The notes below the pieces were generated by a model that did no database searches, had not been told where the DNA came from, and worked only from the letters and a program-made list of their open reading frames with translations. A stretch of DNA of 10,039 bases from Gammaproteobacteria bacterium (GTDB lineage Bacteria > Pseudomonadota > Gammaproteobacteria > UBA12402), in NCBI GenBank assembly GCA_028282395.1, contig JANQHY010000004.1, forward strand, positions 1-10,039, given 5' to 3'. This document shows, piece by piece, positions 6,086 through 10,039 of the stretch; the first letter of the stretch is position 1; each line of letters begins with the position of its first letter. A program made the position numbers and the translations under genes.

Positions 6086-7305
6086 GATTCCTCTATCTCA
6101 TCATGTTGGGTTAACGTATCATGACGCTTCTGTTCGTCGAGTATCTGTTCGAGTGTACGTTTGATAGCTAGAATTATGCGTTTATCAGTGCCGCTATCCA
6201 TAGCGTCAAAGAGAGGTGGACCAGTTAATGCGCTCTGTTTGTTTGCAGTGCTAACGAATCTTTCACGTAGTTGCTGGCTATTTAACGGTGGTGTGGAAGC
6301 GGCCATTGGCATTGTGCTAGCGCTTGTAGGGCTTGCCTGTAGAGAGGAGGGATTTAGTGGCTGAGTGGCCACGGGTAAAGCTGTTGCATGAGTGATCGCG
6401 CTGCCAGATAGGGTGAGTGAGGGGGTAGAAGCGAGATGGCTGCCGCTTAATGTCGCTGTATGGGTTGTCACAGCTGTTGTGAGCCCTAGGTTAGGTTTCA
6501 TAGTAGATGCTGCAGGAGTAAATTGGATGCGTCCTACTGCATTGGCAGCAAGTTTGGGCAGGGCAACTGCTAATGCTAAAAATAGCAGCGCAGTAAAGAG
6601 TAATCCTAGCAATAAACTAATCGAGCTCTCACTAGTAATCGTTAGCATATCAGCACTTTGCCAGGTGGTGACAGCAATGGCAATGACCATGGTGATAACC
6701 ATCACCCGTACACCCGCACGCAATAGGCTCTGTAATGCTTGGGCTAACATATCTTGGCAAGGGGTGTAGGCGCTTAATGGTAGCATGATGAGTGCTGTCA
6801 ACGCCGTTAAGTAGAAGCCGACGAGTTGGATAATGACTTGAATGCCAAGTAGCGCGAACAACACTAAGATTGCCAATCCAATTGTCATATAGATTAATGG
6901 CAGTGCAAAACCACTGCTCTCTGTTGCCAACTTTAACAAAATAATACCGCCATTGTAGCCGTATTGCCAGAGAAGTGCTGGATTAGTGATGAACTGGTGC
7001 GCACTACTATTATTTGTGACTTGTGAGCCAATATAACTAAAACTGCTTAAGATTGAATTAAGTAGTAGTGGGTAGTGGTGAATAATAAAGAGTAGTAGAC
7101 CGATTTTTAAAACTTTAAAGAATAGCTGTTCCCAAGCGCTATGTTGTTGGATGGCCCAGGCTAAGCCAAACATCACACACTCAAGTAGCGCAAATAGATA
7201 GAGTAGACGCATCGCATAATAAGCAATGAGGTTGAAGTGGCTGCTCAGTACTTGGAGAAAATTCTGCTCAACCAAGCCCATGCTAGCGGCATCAAGCGCC
7301 ATCAT
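6082..7305 (-). CDS. trbL: TrbL/VirB6-family polytopic inner-membrane protein
   Basis: Inner-membrane component of the type IV secretion channel, thought to form part of the substrate path. About 407 residues. Around six hydrophobic segments are visible (roughly 29-52, 64-86, 134-157, 158-178, 200-216 and 229-250), with the central cluster rich in Leu, Ile and Ala as in TrbL/VirB6. A Ser/Thr/Ala/Pro-rich low-complexity tail (about 263-345) follows, then a charged helical C-terminus. The assignment rests on topology and operon position, since this family is poorly conserved in sequence. The open frame extends to a GTG at 7326, but AGGAG (7316-7312 on this strand) points to the ATG triplets at 7308, 7305 or 7302; I chose 7305 for its 6-base spacing, and 7302 is nearly as good. 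It overlaps the small upstream gene by 14 bases and trbB by 4. Confidence 0.85.
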   Translation of the reverse strand: MMALDAASMGLVEQNFLQVLSSHFNLIAYYAMRLLYLFALLECVMFGLAWAIQQHSAWEQLFFKVLKIGLLLFIIHHYPLLLNSILSSFSYIGSQVTNNSSAHQFITNPALLWQYGYNGGIILLKLATESSGFALPLIYMTIGLAILVLFALLGIQVIIQLVGFYLTALTALIMLPLSAYTPCQDMLAQALQSLLRAGVRVMVITMVIAIAVTTWQSADMLTITSESSISLLLGLLFTALLFLALAVALPKLAANAVGRIQFTPAASTMKPNLGLTTAVTTHTATLSGSHLASTPSLTLSGSAITHATALPVATQPLNPSSLQASPTSASTMPMAASTPPLNSQQLRERFVSTANKQSALTGPPLFDAMDSGTDKRIILAIKRTLEQILDEQKRHDTLTQHDEIEES

Positions 7306-7489
7306 CATCTTCTCCTGTTGAATCACTGTTTTTATGTAGATGCTGGTAATCGCTATCGGTAAAAAGTTTTTTACTTTGGCTTAATGCACGCTCATCCGGT
7401 GAAAGTGTCACTTGTGCAGTCGGCAGTGCTGCATTAGCATTGACACTAACTAGTAGGAGTAATAATAAAATAGTGAGGTAACGATACAC
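7292..7489 (-). CDS. Small secreted protein of the trb operon, function unknown
   Basis: A 65-residue protein that I do not recognise. It has a clear Sec signal peptide: a short basic start (MYRY), a leucine-rich core (about 5-15) and a probable cleavage after NANA at residue 20, leaving a mature periplasmic peptide of about 45 residues with an acidic end (GEDDDGA). There is no cysteine, so it is not a lipoprotein. It is very likely real: the GTG start is preceded at 6 bases by AGGAG lying inside the last codons of trbI, only 2 bases separate it from the trbI stop, and its end overlaps trbL by 14 bases. Its place between trbI and trbL suggests a role in channel assembly. In RP4 the small TrbK entry-exclusion lipoprotein sits just before trbL, but the absent cysteine argues against simple equivalence. 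Confidence 0.75.
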   Translation of the reverse strand: MYRYLTILLLLLLVSVNANAALPTAQVTLSPDERALSQSKKLFTDSDYQHLHKNSDSTGEDDDGA

Positions 7490-7491
7490 GA

Positions 7492-8721
7492 TTATCTCCT
7501 ATAAGGCGTCAGGATCATATCTTTATTAACGATCACATTGAATTGAAAACCTGGTGCAATCGTCAACGTTGGTTGAATATTCATGGCGCGACCAGCAAGC
7601 TGTTGTCCGGTTGAAGAGATGCTGTTAGCAGCACCATATAGCGCATTTTGCGCATAGCTAGGATAGAGAGTATTGTCATAACGAAATTCACCACCCGCAA
7701 TGCCAGTGCCGAGACTGAGTATAGTTGAAATGCTTGCTGCACTGAGAATACGTAGCCAATGGTTATTAATATTTGCATCTAATCCGGCAGCACCATTTAA
7801 ATCACTACCCGAGAAGCGGCTGAGTTGAATCGAATTGCCGTTCGGCATGATAATACGTGTAAAGACAATCAAAATACGTGTCTGCCCGTAAGCAATTTTT
7901 GAATCATAGTGACCGATGATACGTGAGCCTTTTGGAATTAATAAAAAATGGCCGCTAACTGTGTCGTACACATCCTGTTTGATTTGTGCAACGGCAGTGC
8001 CAGGTAGTGAACTGTTGATTGCCGTTAAAAGTAATGAGGGAATAATAGTTCCAGCTTGAACTTCGTAGGGTGAAACCGGTTTGACTAAACGGTGTTGGTC
8101 ATAGATAGCGTTATCATCCTTAGCGCTGCTTTGAAGAAACGCAAGTTTCTGATTCTGCATGTTCTGTTTTTCATAATCACTGGTTTTATTTTCGCTAGGT
8201 TTGCCGCTGGTATGTCCGACTGAAGCAAAGGGTGTTAGATGATGCAGTTGCGAATTATGGGTATTAAAAAGAATCGTGCTTTTTTTAGCAGCAGTAAGGT
8301 GAGCACTATTCATCATTGTGTTGATGTTTTGGTGTGGGATTGCTGGCGCGGCAGTGCGCTGTTGTTGGAGTTGTGTTAACTGTTGCTTTAACATAGTTTG
8401 TTGTTGTCGCAGTTGTGTAATCTCATTCATCAATGTGGCATTAGGATGACTGTTTTGGCGATTAGATAAATAGTGTCTAATCTGCTTTGCCTTATCATAG
8501 TTGTCAGGGAGTTTACTAATTGCAGGTGCTACGGCTGCTTCAGTATCAGCAGTAGGGGATATTGCTGTTTTCTGCTTTTGTTGGTGCGGTGATAACCCAC
8601 TGACAAGTACCCATACGAGAATAACTGCACAGAACAGACAGAGGGCAATAATTAACACCTTATTGAGGGAGGGGCCTTGTGGTGGCTTTTCACGTATTTT
8701 TACTGGTTTTGACTCTGTCAT
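7492..8721 (-). CDS. trbI: TrbI/VirB10-family channel protein
   Basis: Envelope-spanning core component of the type IV secretion channel, anchored in the inner membrane and reaching the outer-membrane ring. The product is 409 residues. It has a short cytoplasmic N-terminus rich in Lys and Pro, one membrane helix (about 22-43), a variable linker with a glutamine-rich coiled-coil segment (about 97-122), and a C-terminal TrbI domain (about 217-405). Signature blocks in that domain are AGTIIPSLLLTAINSSLPG (223-241), DVYDTVSGHFLLIPKGSRIIG (within 250-270), YDSKIAYGQTRILI (272-285) and a glycine-rich region near 303-345 that would hold the outer-membrane antenna helices. Its ATG overlaps the trbG stop by one base (TAATG). 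The length and domain order are normal for the family. Confidence 0.95.
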   Translation of the reverse strand: MTESKPVKIREKPPQGPSLNKVLIIALCLFCAVILVWVLVSGLSPHQQKQKTAISPTADTEAAVAPAISKLPDNYDKAKQIRHYLSNRQNSHPNATLMNEITQLRQQQTMLKQQLTQLQQQRTAAPAIPHQNINTMMNSAHLTAAKKSTILFNTHNSQLHHLTPFASVGHTSGKPSENKTSDYEKQNMQNQKLAFLQSSAKDDNAIYDQHRLVKPVSPYEVQAGTIIPSLLLTAINSSLPGTAVAQIKQDVYDTVSGHFLLIPKGSRIIGHYDSKIAYGQTRILIVFTRIIMPNGNSIQLSRFSGSDLNGAAGLDANINNHWLRILSAASISTILSLGTGIAGGEFRYDNTLYPSYAQNALYGAANSISSTGQQLAGRAMNIQPTLTIAPGFQFNVIVNKDMILTPYRR

Positions 8722-9680
8722 TACTGGCCCTGCAAGTGGATGATTTCAACGATTGTTGGATGGTTCTGTCCGAGACGAAGTTGGGCAGCAGAGATCACCG
8801 AATCGATAATATAATAGTTGCCTTTTACTCGATAGTTTACTGTTTCCGTATGGCCATTATTGATGACGAATAGAGTGGGTGCTTGCTGTATTCGTGATGG
8901 AAATTGAATATAGGTTTTATTACCATCATTAAATACGGTAACTGGCATCCAATCTGGTGAGTTGCCACGAACGATTCTTAGTTGATAGTGAAAATCCATC
9001 TGGTTAGGATCAATCATTCCTTCATTATGGCCTCTGTTTTTTATTGCTGCGGGTTCGTGAATAAATAGCCCTGCTTGGGGATAGCGCCAGGCAACAATCG
9101 GCATATAACTGTTGTCCGTTGATTTTAGTAGTAGATGATAGGCGCGGCGGTCAGTTGTGACAACTAACGTGTTACTAATATTTGCTACTTCAGGTTTAAT
9201 CAGTAGATGTTCAATACGGCGATTGCCACTACCGCTAGAAGTTTTTGATAGTTGCCAGCGTACTGTATCACCAGCACCAGCCGAGATGATCTGTTCGCCG
9301 GGCTGAAATTCGATATCGGTAATATGTAGTGGTGCACAGTAGATTTGATCGAGCATCCCGGGTTGCGCACTGAAATAGCTAATAGCGTGCTGATAGTTAG
9401 TTAATGTTGGCTGCTCGATAGAGAGTTTATTTGCCTGATTGACAGCCGCAGGGCCAGTGACAACTTTCGTACTGTGTGGGTTGAGTCGAATGGGTTTTGG
9501 CGGCGGCAGCGGTTTTGTGGCAATGGCAGTATAGTGTGGTGCAGGCAGCGGTTTTTTTATCACTGCTGGCTGGTAGTGGTTAGTTGATATGGGTGGTGGC
9601 GTTGAGGAGTTGGCGCAACCTGCAATAATAAGTGACGCGATGATAACACCACGCTTAGTTTTTTTGTGATCTATTTTCAT
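8721..9680 (-). CDS. trbG: TrbG/VirB9-family outer-membrane ring protein, predicted lipoprotein
   Basis: Periplasmic and outer-membrane ring component of the type IV secretion core complex. The product is 319 residues. The N-terminus is a lipoprotein signal: basic start, hydrophobic core (11-20) and lipobox IAGC with C22, so LspA should process it. A proline-rich linker (about 27-65) precedes the VirB9/CagX domain. Recognisable blocks are DIEFQPGEQI (122-131), GDTVRWQL (137-144), HLLIKP (158-163), NTLVVTTDRRAYHLLLKST (170-188) and VAWRYP (196-201), the last followed by the usual C-terminal beta domain (about 228-315). Its ATG overlaps the end of trbF by 26 bases and its stop overlaps trbI by one base. 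A VirB9 protein carrying its own lipid anchor could replace a separate VirB7-type lipoprotein; that is inference. Confidence 0.93.
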   Translation of the reverse strand: MKIDHKKTKRGVIIASLIIAGCANSSTPPPISTNHYQPAVIKKPLPAPHYTAIATKPLPPPKPIRLNPHSTKVVTGPAAVNQANKLSIEQPTLTNYQHAISYFSAQPGMLDQIYCAPLHITDIEFQPGEQIISAGAGDTVRWQLSKTSSGSGNRRIEHLLIKPEVANISNTLVVTTDRRAYHLLLKSTDNSYMPIVAWRYPQAGLFIHEPAAIKNRGHNEGMIDPNQMDFHYQLRIVRGNSPDWMPVTVFNDGNKTYIQFPSRIQQAPTLFVINNGHTETVNYRVKGNYYIIDSVISAAQLRLGQNHPTIVEIIHLQGQ

Positions 9681-10039
9681 GACTCTGCCTAGAAAAATTA
9701 AAATGTGTAATATAAATCCCTAATGGGTTTTGTAAAATTTTATCTTGCGTATGCGGTGCTATCACAGTAATAGTGAAAATGCCATTATACGTTTTTTCAC
9801 TGATCACTTTTCCGTGACGATCAAATGTTTTTTCACGCCAATTAGCGTCAAATGTATTGGCGCTAATGGTTTGAATATTGAGTGGTGTCACCGTTACTGT
9901 TTCCTGTCCCAATTTTTTTACTGGACTATCTTTCTGCCATGACTGTTTTAATATTTCTGCAGCGCGAGGCGTAAGAAAATGGTAGGCGGCTAACCAATTT
10001 TTACGTGCAACAACAGGGTCAAGTGGGATGGTGCGTAGA
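9655..10039 (-). CDS. trbF: TrbF/VirB8-family inner-membrane scaffold protein, C-terminal part (5' end beyond window)
   Basis: Inner-membrane protein with a periplasmic domain that nucleates assembly of the type IV secretion channel. Only the last 127 residues are present: the leftward frame is open to the window edge, so the start and the membrane anchor lie outside. Family features in the visible part are IPLDPVVARKNWLAAYHFLTPR near the cut, a TFDANWREKTFD strand (ANW-x-E pattern) and the NPLGIYITHFNFSR segment near the end, which corresponds to the NPLGIY block of TrbF/VirB8. A TTG within this frame at 9912 should not be taken as the start, since homologous sequence continues upstream of it. 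The coding end overlaps trbG by 26 bases, consistent with one operon. Confidence 0.9.
   Translation of the reverse strand, partial: LRTIPLDPVVARKNWLAAYHFLTPRAAEILKQSWQKDSPVKKLGQETVTVTPLNIQTISANTFDANWREKTFDRHGKVISEKTYNGIFTITVIAPHTQDKILQNPLGIYITHFNFSRQSHENRSQKN

Noticed and set aside
6392..6769. A 125-codon open frame on the plus strand opposite trbL.
   Set aside because: It is antisense to the membrane-spanning and low-complexity part of trbL, whose composition keeps the opposite frame open; no independent evidence for a gene.
9655..9912. Taking the TTG at 9912 as the start of an 85-residue trbF product.
   Set aside because: The frame stays open to the window edge and the upstream residues match TrbF, so the gene is cut by the window rather than short.

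Overview
The window looks like a gammaproteobacterial chromosome segment in which a conserved housekeeping cluster meets accessory DNA. The ileS-lspA-fkpB order, the IleS C-terminal zinc ribbon, an E. coli-like 149-residue FkpB and a DUF938 methyltransferase all point that way. I cannot name a genus from the sequence.

Region 1 (1-1769) is read rightward. It holds the 3' end of ileS, then lspA and fkpB, which overlap by a few bases at each junction and look like one translationally coupled operon. A tRNA with anticodon CAT follows, apparently with its own promoter. In E. coli and many relatives ispH follows fkpB; here it is absent and the tRNA marks the start of accessory DNA.

Region 2 (1770-4220) is strikingly AT-rich. 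A 444-base non-coding stretch contains a promoter-like element and a perfect 14-bp palindrome. It leads into a single 668-residue gene that I do not recognise as a named family. Its C-terminal third carries a convincing PD-(D/E)XK nuclease signature (E448, D479, E492-x-K494). The foreign-looking base composition, the tRNA-flanked position and the solitary arrangement make it the best candidate here for an undescribed system, possibly a single-gene defence nuclease; that role is inference.

Region 3 (4221-5152) holds a DUF938 SAM-dependent methyltransferase gene read rightward, then a short intergenic stretch where it converges on the next operon.

Region 4 (5153-10039) is read leftward and is the distal part of a type IV secretion (Trb/P-type) operon: trbF (cut by the window edge), trbG, trbI, a small secreted protein, trbL and trbB. 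Nearly all junctions overlap or abut, so the operon is tightly coupled. Together these would supply the inner-membrane scaffold (TrbF), outer-membrane ring (TrbG), envelope-spanning channel (TrbI), polytopic inner-membrane component (TrbL) and hexameric traffic ATPase (TrbB). The VirB4/TrbE ATPase, coupling protein, pilin, relaxase and integrase are not in view, so whether this is a conjugative element or an effector exporter cannot be decided here.
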